Part shown: positions 34,539 through 43,686 of the stretch, in pieces
Layout of the letters: each line of letters starts with the position of its first letter
Position numbering within the stretch: position 1 is the stretch's first letter
Assembly: GCA_946886475.1 (NCBI GenBank)
Contig: CAMPIQ010000001.1
Location: 22,107-86,106, forward strand
Direction of reading: 5' to 3'
Source of the DNA: an uncultured Chitinophagales bacterium
Lineage (GTDB): Bacteria; Bacteroidota; Bacteroidia; Chitinophagales; Chitinophagaceae
Length of the DNA stretch: 64,000 nt
The notes under the pieces: model-generated
Databases searched by the model: none
The model's input: the letters and a program-made list of their open reading frames with translations, nothing else
Told to the model about the DNA's origin: nothing
Program-made: the position numbers and the translations under genes

Positions 34539-35390
34539 TCAATTCCTTTTATAGAAATACATATTCACTGAAGAAGAAAATCCTTTTTCACTTATAGTGA
34601 AAAAGCCGGAGCCATCAACTGCAAAGCTGATGGCTTCTCCCTGTGGTTCAATGGTATATTTGAGATTTGTAAAGTTATTTTGCAAAGCCTGGGAAATAGT
34701 TTCGCCTGATTTGCGCTTGTAGTAAAAAAGGCTGGTATAGGTTTTAACAATGATCTCTTTTCCATCGGACGAGATGGCCGCGCCAACCACGCCCATATAG
34801 GGTAATGAACCTTCAACACTTACTATGTTATTGTTATTATAAGGATAAGCCAGTTTGTAGATCCTGGAAGGATTATCACGTTTTGTGATGATAAAAATAT
34901 CTTTTGAAACCGGATCCACCAGGAATGCTTCGGCATCGTGTGATCCATCCGGATACGTGAAATTTATTGTTTCTATCTGTGTCACCGTATCAGTGGAAGC
35001 AACCGGTTCGTCTAGTATAAAAAAACGGTAATCGCCATAAACAGCCATATTATCCCCGATCTCTCCAATAATGATCTTATTGTTGCTTAAGGTCATTTCC
35101 TCCCAGTCGCGGTTGGTAATTCCTTTAAGGAAAATCTTTTTGTTAACCGCACCATTGTGTCCAATCATAAACAGTTGCGGAGGCCTGCCACTATCCTCAT
35201 GACCCCAGATGATACCAGGATTGGCCTTACTGTCAGCAATACCCGAAATTTCATTTATCAGCGGAATAATTGGTTTTGCTATGGGTACAGAATCAAAAGC
35301 CATTATAACCGGCTCTGCTGATTTTAATTCCTTTTGACAATAAGTTAAAAGGGAACCTATTCCTAAAATAATAATGGCCGTGAATTTCAT
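34539..35390 (-). CDS. Lipoprotein, beta-propeller-like, unknown function
   Basis: From ATG 35390 the protein has 283 residues. MKFTAIIILGIGSLLTYC is a lipoprotein signal (Cys about 18). The mature part reads like a six- or seven-bladed propeller: NEISGIADSKANPGIIWGHEDSG, NRDWEEMTLSNNKIIIGEIGDN, and EAFLVDPVSKDIFIITKRDNPS recur at blade-like spacing. Resembles uncharacterised SdiA-regulated-type secreted proteins. Extension to 35432 upstream adds residues that do not look like a signal sequence. Confidence 0.78.
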   Translation of the reverse strand: MKFTAIIILGIGSLLTYCQKELKSAEPVIMAFDSVPIAKPIIPLINEISGIADSKANPGIIWGHEDSGRPPQLFMIGHNGAVNKKIFLKGITNRDWEEMTLSNNKIIIGEIGDNMAVYGDYRFFILDEPVASTDTVTQIETINFTYPDGSHDAEAFLVDPVSKDIFIITKRDNPSRIYKLAYPYNNNNIVSVEGSLPYMGVVGAAISSDGKEIIVKTYTSLFYYKRKSGETISQALQNNFTNLKYTIEPQGEAISFAVDGSGFFTISEKGFSSSVNMYFYKRN

Positions 35391-35552
35391 TTTGAGTGTT
35401 ATGTTATTCCGATAAATATAATAAATCCACATTCAAAAACCCCTTACCCGGGCTTTGCAATGGAAATGCCGTAATTCACCCCTATGATTGCCGTTATGGG
35501 CCCACCTGTTATAAGAAAAGAAAATACATATTTGCTGATTAAATCTAGGATT

Positions 35553-35990
35553 ATGAATAAGATCAATTTTGAAATCATCATCAATGCACCCCGGCAGAAA
35601 GTATGGGATGTGCTTTGGGGCGAAACTTCTTATCCTGAATGGACCTCAGTGTTTTCTGAAGGATCACATATCATTACCGATTACAAAAAAGGTAGTAAGG
35701 TTCTTTTCCTGGATGGTAAAGGGCAGGGTATGGTTTCAAGGATAGCAGAGCATATTCCTCCTGAATACATGTCATTCGAACATCTTGGATTTGTGAAGGA
35801 TGGCATCGAGGATACCGAAAGTGAAGAAGTGAAAAAATGGTCAGGTTCACATGAAAACTATAAACTGGATGAAGTGAATGGAAAAACAAGGCTACAGGTA
35901 GATATGGATATTACTGAAGATTTTAAAGATTATTTTCAAAATACCTGGCCAAAAGCAATGGTCAGGATCAGGGATCTATCCGAAAATTGA
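35553..35990 (+). CDS. SRPBCC (START-like) family protein
   Basis: About 145 residues from ATG 35553 (MNKINFEIIINAPRQKVWDV), the usual N-terminus of the ligand-binding START-like fold; a 5' extension by 23 codons is unlikely. It has EWTSVFSEGSHIITDYKKGSK, the helix-grip region, and ends in a long C-terminal helix (DYFQNTWPKAMVRIRDLSEN). Ligand unknown. Likely cytoplasmic. Confidence 0.87.
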   Translation: MNKINFEIIINAPRQKVWDVLWGETSYPEWTSVFSEGSHIITDYKKGSKVLFLDGKGQGMVSRIAEHIPPEYMSFEHLGFVKDGIEDTESEEVKKWSGSHENYKLDEVNGKTRLQVDMDITEDFKDYFQNTWPKAMVRIRDLSEN

Positions 35991-36094
35991 TGCCCGGACT
36001 AGGATTGGAACAGCATGCACCATTTAAACAATGGCAGCACAGGAAATTTATTTGCAAAGACCAATCAATCTACGTGCAGGTAATTGATCACAGT

Positions 36095-36679
36095 TCAATT
36101 ACCTGCTTTTACCAACCTGTATGGCTCCCTGCTTACTGCAGCTTTGTGTAATAATAGTTTTTCTGAATCCATATCAAAACTTACTTCCACCCAGCCATTA
36201 AATAATCCTGTAGACCTGATTATCTGAAAAGGAATAAATTGATGGGAAGCATTTCTCCATTCTCCGAGCCAATAGGAGCCTGCATGATCTGTAATTACCT
36301 TTTGTGTCAGCAAAACCGAAGATGCATTATACCAGTTGTATCCTGGAAATGTTTGAACAGGTATCGGATCTGAGACATTCAATACCGGAATATTCTCATT
36401 CCCATTCACAGGCAGATTTGTATAAAATGAACTCATCACCAGCCATTGCTTTTTATCGGCCTGCATAACAGGATCGCCAACCAGCATGGTGCCGAAATAA
36501 ATATCTTTTTGCCTGTCTCCATCAAAGTCAAAAAAGGCTGCTTTATTAAAGTAGATGGCGGAATCCTTCAAATCCATATAGATCATCTCCGGATCCGTAT
36601 CCGGTACCGGATCAGTTCTGTCTTTTTTGCAGGAAACCAATACATTTAAAATGACTGCAAAGAATAGTATGTGCTTCAT
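36095..36679 (-). CDS. Lipoprotein with FG-GAP-like calcium motif
   Basis: About 194 residues from ATG 36679; lipobox NVLVSC (Cys about 17). Residues about 50-62 (FFDFDGDRQKDIYFG) are one copy of the FG-GAP/VCBS-like D-x-D-x-D pattern that binds calcium in repeat proteins. The rest is beta-rich with a C-terminal GWVEVSFDMDSEKLLLHKAAV. The family is not recognised. Confidence 0.75.
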   Translation of the reverse strand: MKHILFFAVILNVLVSCKKDRTDPVPDTDPEMIYMDLKDSAIYFNKAAFFDFDGDRQKDIYFGTMLVGDPVMQADKKQWLVMSSFYTNLPVNGNENIPVLNVSDPIPVQTFPGYNWYNASSVLLTQKVITDHAGSYWLGEWRNASHQFIPFQIIRSTGLFNGWVEVSFDMDSEKLLLHKAAVSREPYRLVKAGN

Positions 36680-36810
36680 GTAGCGGGTTTTCACAAATGT
36701 CCCACCACCCCGGTTCTAATAAATTGTAATCATGTATGAACTGTTTAATCACCGGTATGAATTATACAGGCAGGTAATGTTGTTATTCATGACTCCTGGT
36801 AAAAGCCGGT

Positions 36811-37236
36811 TTAATGCGTTTCCGTATAGTTTTTAAAACTATTCAGAATGGCCTGCCAGCCATTTCTTTGCAATTCCAGGGAATTCACAGTTTCCGTTTC
36901 AAAGGTTTCAGTTACTTCGGTACCATTTGCCACTTTACTGAATCCAACCCTGACCTTCCTTTCATCATCAAGTGTGAATTCAATTGTTTTATGTTTTTCA
37001 ATTTTGGTGTAAACACCACCAAAGTCAAAACTAAAGCTGCCATCCTTTGCAGCCATAGTGGTGGAGAATTTGCCACCGGTGCTCAGATCATTTTCTGCCC
37101 TTGGTGCATGCCAGTCATCAGATGCCTGGTACCAGCGGGTGATATGCTCCGGACCGGTAAAATATTCCCATACTTTTTCAACAGGCGCATCTACTGTGGT
37201 TTGAACTGTAATACTTGTTGAATTGGTTGTTTCCAT
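36811..37236 (-). CDS. AHSA1/SRPBCC domain protein
   Basis: 141 residues from ATG 37236; the TTG two codons earlier is unlikely. N-terminus SITVQTTVDAPVEKVWEYFTGPEHITRWYQAS is typical of AHSA1 (activator of Hsp90 ATPase homologue 1) proteins; TETFETETVNSLELQRNGWQAILNSFKNYTE forms the C-terminal helix. No gene for Hsp90 lies nearby. Exact reverse-strand -7 element TAAGTTTG at 37263-37256, 20 bases before the start. Confidence 0.9.
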   Translation of the reverse strand: METTNSTSITVQTTVDAPVEKVWEYFTGPEHITRWYQASDDWHAPRAENDLSTGGKFSTTMAAKDGSFSFDFGGVYTKIEKHKTIEFTLDDERKVRVGFSKVANGTEVTETFETETVNSLELQRNGWQAILNSFKNYTETH

Positions 37237-37255
37237 TGTCAAATTTTTTGTGTTA

Positions 37256-37263
37256 CAAACTTA
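37256..37263 (-). promoter_or_regulatory. Candidate -7 promoter element of the AHSA1 gene
   Basis: Reverse strand TAAGTTTG fits TAnnTTTG exactly; 19 bases separate it from the ATG at 37236. Confidence 0.5.
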
Positions 37264-37409
37264 AATTACTATCTGCAATTACAGAGGGTGGTAAGCGTCA
37301 TATAAAGGGGGCAATTGCGGATGGGTTTTGATATGGTTCAGTTCAGGTATTACCGTTGAATAGGGTTTCATATGGAAAGGATTTCTTACATTCATTCAAA
37401 TGGTTTGTC

Positions 37410-38135
37410 ATGAAAAGCTTAGCTGTCCTGACATTTATAACAGGAGTAATATTCATCATGAATACAGCGTATTCACACAGGTATATTAATGTGGAATTAA
37501 GCGGTGCGTATCAATTGAATAAAGACCTCCGGGAGGAGGTAGTGATATTTGCCGATGGCTATTTTACACATACTGTTTTCAACAAAAAAGATAAAAAATT
37601 CATCTCCACAAGAGGGGGTGTGTACACCATTGATGATGAAGACCTGATAGTGCAATATGAGTTCAATACAATGGATACGGATCAGGTGGGAAGGGAGATA
37701 AAGTATACGATAGAGGTGGAAGAAAAGGAAATTGAATTTGACCTGAATGGTGAAAAGCAGGAATGGGCCAGAATAGATGATGGGGATAAAGGATTAGCTG
37801 GTCTATGGGAAATAACGGCACGCCGGCAGGAGGGCAAACTGGTGCCGATTCATCAACGGGGAACACGCAAAACCATTAAAATACTTTCTTCAACCAGGTT
37901 TCAATGGGCGGCTATTGATCCGGGTACCAGGCAATTCATGGGTACAGGAGGCGGCACTTATCAATTTGAAAACGGTAAATACACGGAAAATATCGAATTC
38001 TTTTCCAGGGATAGTTCAAGGGTAGGACAGTCATTGAATTTTGACGGAAGGCTTGAAAACGGTGAATGGCATCATAGTGGCGTGAGTTCAAAGGGGGATC
38101 CCATCTACGAAGTGTGGAGCCGCAAAAAACAATAG
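37410..38135 (+). CDS. Secreted or membrane-anchored two-repeat protein, unknown function
   Basis: From ATG 37410 (MKSLAVLTFITGVIFIMN) the protein has 241 residues, the first 25 hydrophobic. Two related halves are visible: LSGAYQLNKDLREEVVIFADG / FISTRGGVYTIDDEDLIVQYEF in the first and LAGLWEITARRQEGKLVPIH / FMGTGGGTYQFENGKYTENIEF in the second, suggesting internal duplication of a lipocalin-like unit. Not assigned to a named family; function unknown. Confidence 0.78.
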   Translation: MKSLAVLTFITGVIFIMNTAYSHRYINVELSGAYQLNKDLREEVVIFADGYFTHTVFNKKDKKFISTRGGVYTIDDEDLIVQYEFNTMDTDQVGREIKYTIEVEEKEIEFDLNGEKQEWARIDDGDKGLAGLWEITARRQEGKLVPIHQRGTRKTIKILSSTRFQWAAIDPGTRQFMGTGGGTYQFENGKYTENIEFFSRDSSRVGQSLNFDGRLENGEWHHSGVSSKGDPIYEVWSRKKQ

Positions 38136-38263
38136 TATTTCCTTCAAAATTCAGTTGTGACTGGATACCTGCTTTTTCAGGCTGCAATTATGGACCGTAA
38201 GCGTGTATGTGGTCTGCATACCAAACAATAAATGAATTTATTATTTAATCAAAGTTGATGTAA

Positions 38264-39274
38264 TTAATTAGCTGGTGCAGCCAGCAGCAATGCAATCAGC
38301 GCCCAGTTAGAACCGGCAGCCGAAATAAACTGGTCGCCATCTTTAGGAAATCCCGTTTCAACGAATGGCACTCCCGGAAAACTTCTTGATTTGATTCTCC
38401 ATGAACCATCAGGCTGTTGGTTGCGCAATAGAAAATCAATTCCTTTTTCAAAAGCTTCATCTTCCGGTTTAAGCTGGCCTGATTCAAACAATGCGTATAA
38501 ATTTTGTCCGGTAGCATAGGCATCAGATTCTAATGTGGCAAGCTGTGACCATCCTCCATCAGGCTTTTGATCATTCAGTAATTTACCTGCCTGTTGCCTG
38601 ATGAAATTTTCGTCGGCTCCTGCCCATGTAAGACCTAATAGTTGAAAAGCTTTCTCTTCATTGGTTTCAGGTATTTCTTTCATCAGCCATTCTTTGGCTT
38701 TTGCGGTCCTGGAAAGTACACTGTTTTGAAGTGCAGGGGTAGCATAATCATTCATAGCTTTGATAACTAATGCGGTTGCTGTGAATGCATAATATTCAAG
38801 TGGTGGTCTTGGATTGGGACTGACCCAGCTGCCATTGGCTGTTTGTCTTTGCATGAGATTTTTCACCAGTAATTGCATATCCTTGTTGGCCGGGTAATTA
38901 TTTTCTGATAGTGCCCAAAGCGAATAGGTGCCCGACATCACTATGGCTACAGGATCATTGTTCTGGGCACTGGTTGATTTGCGGCTTTTCAGTGTGGCCA
39001 GAATAGACTCAAGGTTTTCATTATAAATGGTATCGTTAATGGCATAACCTTTTTTCCTGGCCCTGTAGGTGCTGATGGCCGTCATGTCCTGGTGGTGACA
39101 GGAATGACAGGTGCCTGCATTTTCAAGAAAAAGCCGGTCACTGGGTTGTAGCAGGGAGATGCCTTTGTTAATGGCATTACTGATCTTTTGGGGATCGTTT
39201 CCGAACCGGTTTGAAAGCGTAGTAAATGAAAATATCATTACTGCCAGTGATAAGAGGAGAAATAGTTTTTTCAT
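38264..39274 (-). CDS. Secreted c-heme CxxCH protein with hopene-cyclase-like toroid
   Basis: 336 residues. Signal peptide MKKLFLLLSLAVMIFSFTTL; residues 56-60 are CHSCH, a covalent heme-c attachment site, followed by another H. From about residue 85 to the end there is a helical alpha/alpha toroid with two QW-like repeats, KPDGGWSQ (about 235) and QPDGSWR (about 288), as in squalene-hopene cyclase/prenyltransferase-type folds. The enzymatic aspartate motif DxDD of cyclases is not seen, so the toroid is probably a binding scaffold. It lies 14 bp downstream of the ankyrin gene on the same strand. Confidence 0.75.
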   Translation of the reverse strand: MKKLFLLLSLAVMIFSFTTLSNRFGNDPQKISNAINKGISLLQPSDRLFLENAGTCHSCHHQDMTAISTYRARKKGYAINDTIYNENLESILATLKSRKSTSAQNNDPVAIVMSGTYSLWALSENNYPANKDMQLLVKNLMQRQTANGSWVSPNPRPPLEYYAFTATALVIKAMNDYATPALQNSVLSRTAKAKEWLMKEIPETNEEKAFQLLGLTWAGADENFIRQQAGKLLNDQKPDGGWSQLATLESDAYATGQNLYALFESGQLKPEDEAFEKGIDFLLRNQQPDGSWRIKSRSFPGVPFVETGFPKDGDQFISAAGSNWALIALLLAAPAN

Positions 39275-39288
39275 GTTGCCATTTATAT

Positions 39289-40260
39289 TTATCTGGCGCC
39301 TGCCTTTTTCAACAGGTCAACCGTTTTAGTATTTCCTTTTTTCATTGCCCACATTAAGGCAGTGGAGCCATCTTTAGCTTTATGATGTACATCCGCGCCT
39401 TTATCCAATAACAGTGAAATGATTTCCGGATTGTCATGTTCATTGTATACAGCCCACATTAAAGCACTTACACCACCATCATCTATGGCGTTGACATTGT
39501 TGGTTTTTTGAAGCACCGCTTTTATTGAAGGCAGATCATTGTACGTAACCACCCCGCTTACTGCAGTAAGTCCGAATACTGATCTTAAATCCGGGTCTGC
39601 TCCATTATTGAGCAGCCATAGTGTTACCGGCCGGTTTACATTGAAGATGGCATTTATCAAAGCTGTACCTCCAATAGTATCTTTTGCATTGATCTCAATT
39701 CCTGATCTTACAAGGTAAGATGCAGTGGTAGTATCGCCGAATAAGGCCGCCCGCATTAAGCAGGTTTCCTGTTTTTTATTTTTAGCCAGGGGATCGGCAC
39801 CATGGTCAACTAAATATTTGATGGTACTGAACTGGTTATTGCCAACGCTTGCTATCAGCAAGGCCGTATTTCCTGAATGGGCAACCAGATTCACATCAGC
39901 ATCATAACTGATCAGCAGTTTTATTTTTTCAGGATCCTGTACAGACCACATCAGGGCGGTTTCTCCATCTTTATTTTTTGCATTCGGATCAGCACCTTTT
40001 TCCAGAAGCACTTTCATAATATCTATGGAACTATATAAAGCAGCATTCATTATTGGATAATCACCATATTCATCCGGCTGGTTTATATTTTTCTTAGTCG
40101 CAAGTTTCTGTACTAAGGCCAGGTTGTTTTGTTGAATGGCTTTATAAAGCTCCCGGGTTTTTTGTTGTGCGTTTGTTTCTAATGCCTGGAACTGGCAAAT
40201 CAAAAAGGCAACAATGAAAAAGGATCTGGTTAACCTGGTTGCTGGCGCGAATGGGAACAT
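39289..40260 (-). CDS. Secreted ankyrin-repeat protein
   Basis: 323 residues with signal peptide (SFFIVAFLICQFQALETNAQQ). From about residue 35 there are some eight ankyrin repeats; clear ones include YGDYPIMNAALYSSIDIMKVLLEKGADPN, DGETALMWSVQDPEKIKLLISYDADVN and GSTALMWAMKKGNTKTVDLLKKAGA. Ankyrin repeats serve protein binding; being exported, the partner should be periplasmic, and the neighbouring c-heme/toroid gene is the obvious candidate. Located 14 bp upstream of that gene, 55 bp after the DUF418 gene, all on the same strand. Confidence 0.88.
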   Translation of the reverse strand: MFPFAPATRLTRSFFIVAFLICQFQALETNAQQKTRELYKAIQQNNLALVQKLATKKNINQPDEYGDYPIMNAALYSSIDIMKVLLEKGADPNAKNKDGETALMWSVQDPEKIKLLISYDADVNLVAHSGNTALLIASVGNNQFSTIKYLVDHGADPLAKNKKQETCLMRAALFGDTTTASYLVRSGIEINAKDTIGGTALINAIFNVNRPVTLWLLNNGADPDLRSVFGLTAVSGVVTYNDLPSIKAVLQKTNNVNAIDDGGVSALMWAVYNEHDNPEIISLLLDKGADVHHKAKDGSTALMWAMKKGNTKTVDLLKKAGAR

Positions 40261-40315
40261 ATTTTTTAAATCATTATTAAGTTAAGCATTATAAATTACA
40301 TGCAGGTATATTCCA

Positions 40316-41572
40316 TCAGGATGTTATGGTATTCAGTTCAACAGCCTGTTTTTTCATTGAGAAGGAGTTTCCATAAACCAATTTTCTCCATAGCCATTCA
40401 GCTGGCCCATAATTAAAATGGATTAGCCATAACCTGCTATACCCTACCTGGAGCATGAAGATCACGATGGCAAGGGGGAAGAATATTGCAGGTCCAAATT
40501 GAATTCCCAATCCAAATCCAATGTTATAGTAAAGGATGATACCCAAAACAGATTGCATCAGGTAATTGGTCAGGGCCATTCTTCCTGCAGGAGCAAATAA
40601 TTTTAATTTTTTATTCCAGGAATCTTTTAGCCATAAGAGGCAAAACGCCGATGCATAGGCAAGGCTAAGTGGAACTACACTCAATGCATAAAAAATAGTA
40701 TCGGCCAATCCCATTGGATCTGAATAGTAAAACCTGCCATCATTTTCAAAATAAGCCATAGCAATGCTGCACGGTAAGCCAATGATGAATCCCCATTTAC
40801 AAAGTTTTTGAAATAAAATTTTGTTTTCCGCAAGCTTTGTATAAATGAGTTTGCGTCCAACATAAAGTCCAAGCAGGAACATGCCTAATACTTTAGGTAA
40901 ACGGTTCGAGGATAAAAGATAACTCCATCTAAAATAAATACCACTAAAGTTCCATTTTAAAATTTCGTCATATCCGGCATTGTGATTATAGAGGTAACCA
41001 CGATCGGCTATGATACCGAATTTTTTATCTGATTCAGTTCCCAGCTTATTAAAATATGCTCCAGGGTCCCAGCCCGTAAACATTTTAAATACATCAATAG
41101 CAATGGGAGATAAGATCAGAAAGATCCAGATCAGGATCAAAGACCGGTTGGGTAATTTATTGAATAAAGGCAATAAGCATCCCAACAGGGCATACAGCAT
41201 TAAGATGTCGCCATCCCATAAAAAAAATGCATGAAAACAGCCAAATAAAAATAAAATGAAAAGTCTCCGGTAGAAGATCTTAATACCATTAGTTTTTTTG
41301 TGCTGGTTGCGCAACAGAATTATGGAGAAACCAATTCCAAACAATAAGGAGAAAAGCGAATAGAATTTACCTGATACCAATACCTGCCCAGTAAAGAATA
41401 ACCATTGATCCATTTCATATGTAAATAATCCCGCTTTCAATTCAGGATTTAAAAATGTATAACCACAGAAGGCCGCACTATTGGCCAGGAAAATACCAAG
41501 CAGCGCAAAACCCCTGAGTGCATCCAGAACCGGTGCTCTTTCCAATGGTTGAACGGGAGATGGAAGTTTCAT
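40316..41572 (-). CDS. DUF418 (YeiB) family membrane protein
   Basis: 418 residues with many membrane spans. The N-terminal ERAPVLDALRGFALLGIFLANSA and the C-terminal DUF418 segment (RLWLIHFNYGPAEWLWRKLVYG) are diagnostic. It may be an acyltransferase-related or transport protein; no reaction has been proven for YeiB-type proteins. It is on the same strand as the ankyrin gene, 55 bases upstream of it, and 51 bases downstream of a lipoprotein gene, so a four-gene unit is possible. Confidence 0.92.
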   Translation of the reverse strand: MKLPSPVQPLERAPVLDALRGFALLGIFLANSAAFCGYTFLNPELKAGLFTYEMDQWLFFTGQVLVSGKFYSLFSLLFGIGFSIILLRNQHKKTNGIKIFYRRLFILFLFGCFHAFFLWDGDILMLYALLGCLLPLFNKLPNRSLILIWIFLILSPIAIDVFKMFTGWDPGAYFNKLGTESDKKFGIIADRGYLYNHNAGYDEILKWNFSGIYFRWSYLLSSNRLPKVLGMFLLGLYVGRKLIYTKLAENKILFQKLCKWGFIIGLPCSIAMAYFENDGRFYYSDPMGLADTIFYALSVVPLSLAYASAFCLLWLKDSWNKKLKLFAPAGRMALTNYLMQSVLGIILYYNIGFGLGIQFGPAIFFPLAIVIFMLQVGYSRLWLIHFNYGPAEWLWRKLVYGNSFSMKKQAVELNTITS

Positions 41573-41623
41573 TATTTTTTAATGGATGTTTATTGAGACC
41601 AATTCAAGCTTCAGGCATCATTT

Positions 41624-42175
41624 TCAGGGCATGAACCACCACATTTGTTTAGTAGATTTAAAACGTATGGATTGGTGTGATGGGTCAGGCGGCTGAACAT
41701 CCCATGCAAGGGTATTTAGGTATACAGATTGATCAGCTGCAGGTTGAATATAAAACTTGTTTCCCGTAGAATTCATAATAAAAATATTATTGGGACCGGG
41801 CGTTTCATCCAGTGATATGAATCCGGTGGTTTGATAACCCATGTACCGGCCGGCGCTGTTTTTAAAATGCCATTGATTTGTTCCTGTATTGATTATTTCC
41901 CACACATCCCGTGGCCGCCTGATGAAAGACCCTGCCTCTGCCGTCCAGGAATAATCAGTTAAAGTATAAGAAGTGCCACTAGTGCTGTTGCGGATACAAA
42001 GAGTATCCTGCACATCTATACTATTAATGCCCATGGTTGATAAAAATCCCTTTTTGATTTCAATATTCTGTGTAGGATTGGTATTGCCGGGCGTTGCGTC
42101 ATCTTTTGAACACATTCCATAAACACATGAAAAGGTGATCAGTGCAAGGGTGATCTTAATTGAATATGGTTTCAT
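41624..42175 (-). CDS. Secreted protein with beta-trefoil-like repeats
   Basis: From ATG 42175 the protein has 183 residues, with signal sequence MKPYSIKITLALITFSCVYG. A lipobox is not clear (Cys at about 17 and 22). The central part contains RDVWEIINTGTNQWHFKNSAGRYMGYQTTG and NKFYIQPAADQSVYLNTLAWDV, which look like ricin-type beta-trefoil repeats (W-x-x-x-x, then a Gly/Asp turn and QF/W). Carbohydrate binding is an inference. Confidence 0.65.
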   Translation of the reverse strand: MKPYSIKITLALITFSCVYGMCSKDDATPGNTNPTQNIEIKKGFLSTMGINSIDVQDTLCIRNSTSGTSYTLTDYSWTAEAGSFIRRPRDVWEIINTGTNQWHFKNSAGRYMGYQTTGFISLDETPGPNNIFIMNSTGNKFYIQPAADQSVYLNTLAWDVQPPDPSHQSIRFKSTKQMWWFMP

Positions 42176-42477
42176 AATAAATAATTTATTCAATGCAAAG
42201 TTGATCTGATGTCGTACGATGACCAATAGCGAAAAAGGGTGATCTTTTGAAAGGCTTTTATCCGGTTGGATATTTTGAGTCGGAAGGTTTTTGTTTTGTA
42301 CATTAGTAATGCTGAACAGAGATGTGTTTTTTTTGAACAGTAAACATTATTTTCAGCTTCTGGCAGGATTTGAAATATTATAACCGAGTGGGATTGCAAC
42401 CTGATCCAGGGGAAGGAAAAGGATTGCAATCAGGACTAGATGGTGCAATACTGACCGTCTTCAAAAAAAAATTTGTT

Positions 42478-43122
42478 ATGCAAGTCTGGTTGAACCGTAT
42501 ATTTAATTTCAGCGCCTGGTTGGTATTGATTTCGTTGTCAGTTTATTTTTTCCTTGACAATGTTATAGCCTATTTCTATGGTTTCAGAAGCCGGATATTC
42601 GGAAATAGTTTTTTTCATAATCAGATATGGGTTGTTTCGCACATGACAGGCGGAACACTTACTTTATTACTTGGACCGCTACAGTTCTCCAAATATTTGC
42701 GTTCAAGGTATGTTCAGTTTCACCGTGTGTCTGGTAAATTATACATGTTTGGAATAGGATTGGCCGGCATATCTGCCCTGCGGCTTTCCCTGATCAGCAC
42801 CTGCGAACCATGCAGGATTTCTTTGTTCCTACTCGCCGTGCTGGCCATTTTGTCCACTGCTTTTGCCTGGAAGGCCATACTTTCTGGGAACATTAAAGCG
42901 CACAGGCAATTTATGGTACGAAGCTATGTTTGTGTTATGGCTTTTGTAGCAGTAAGAATTGATAGTGTGCTTCCGCTTGATTTTCTTTTTGGTGCGATCG
43001 AAGATGGTTTGCTTCGAAGAGTGGTAAATGAATACTTCTTTTCATTTGTTCCGCTTCTTATTGCGGAGGTGATCATGGTATGGATCCCTTCTGTTAAATA
43101 TAGAACACGCAAAAGAAAGTAG
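42478..43122 (+). CDS. DUF2306 family membrane protein
   Basis: From ATG 42478 (MQVWLNRIFNFSAWLVLISL) the protein has 214 residues and six predicted spans. WVVSHMTGGTLTLLLGPLQF followed by HRVSGKLYM and the later HRQFMVRSY are the conserved DUF2306 features; the paired histidines suggest heme or quinone binding. The earlier ATG at 42370 would give a charged extension and is not used. Role unknown. Confidence 0.9.
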   Translation: MQVWLNRIFNFSAWLVLISLSVYFFLDNVIAYFYGFRSRIFGNSFFHNQIWVVSHMTGGTLTLLLGPLQFSKYLRSRYVQFHRVSGKLYMFGIGLAGISALRLSLISTCEPCRISLFLLAVLAILSTAFAWKAILSGNIKAHRQFMVRSYVCVMAFVAVRIDSVLPLDFLFGAIEDGLLRRVVNEYFFSFVPLLIAEVIMVWIPSVKYRTRKRK

Positions 43123-43145
43123 TCTTCTTTATTTGTCACCTGTCC

Positions 43146-43604
43146 TTACAGATTTTCCTTAGTAATGATTGAAGCTTTCATACTTACTTTTGATTTGATG
43201 GAATTGGAGATCAGGCAGGCCGCTTCTGATTTCTGTAAAACCTTTTCAGCCTTCTCCCTATATGCTTCATGGGTTATTACAAGGCGGGGCTCCAGAATTA
43301 CTTCAGACATTATATACTTTCCGTCAATCTGTTCCAGCTTTCCATGTGAATGGCAATGAAATGAAACAAATTCAAGTTTTGAATTATCAGCAATGGCAAG
43401 GAATGTGGTCATCAGGCAACTGCTTACAGCAGCGGTAAACAGGTGTTCGGGCGACCAAATCCCTTCAATTCCATTTGGAAATTCTGGTGGTGTGGCCACT
43501 TCAATACAACCACAATCTTCGCTTGATTTTGAAACGAGTTCAGGTGAACACATAATCCCCCTGCGTTCTTTTTCCCAGTTGACGTCAACATGATAATAAT
43601 GCAT
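43146..43604 (-). CDS. OsmC/Ohr family protein
   Basis: About 152 residues from ATG 43604 (MHYYHVDVNWEKERRG). The family motifs include TPPEFPNGIEGIWSPEHLF, the first active-site cysteine in AAVSSCLMTTF and the second in KSEAACLISN. OsmC/Ohr proteins reduce organic hydroperoxides. Upstream ATG/TTG starts would run into the preceding MscS gene by overlapping its 3' end; with this start there is no overlap. Confidence 0.9.
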   Translation of the reverse strand: MHYYHVDVNWEKERRGIMCSPELVSKSSEDCGCIEVATPPEFPNGIEGIWSPEHLFTAAVSSCLMTTFLAIADNSKLEFVSFHCHSHGKLEQIDGKYIMSEVILEPRLVITHEAYREKAEKVLQKSEAACLISNSIKSKVSMKASIITKENL

Positions 43605-43686
43605 GCATTTATAATTTGGGTAAAAGTATTTTGCCGGCCTACAGGAATAAATGATCCTGGTCATACAGGCAGCTGATAACGCATTC

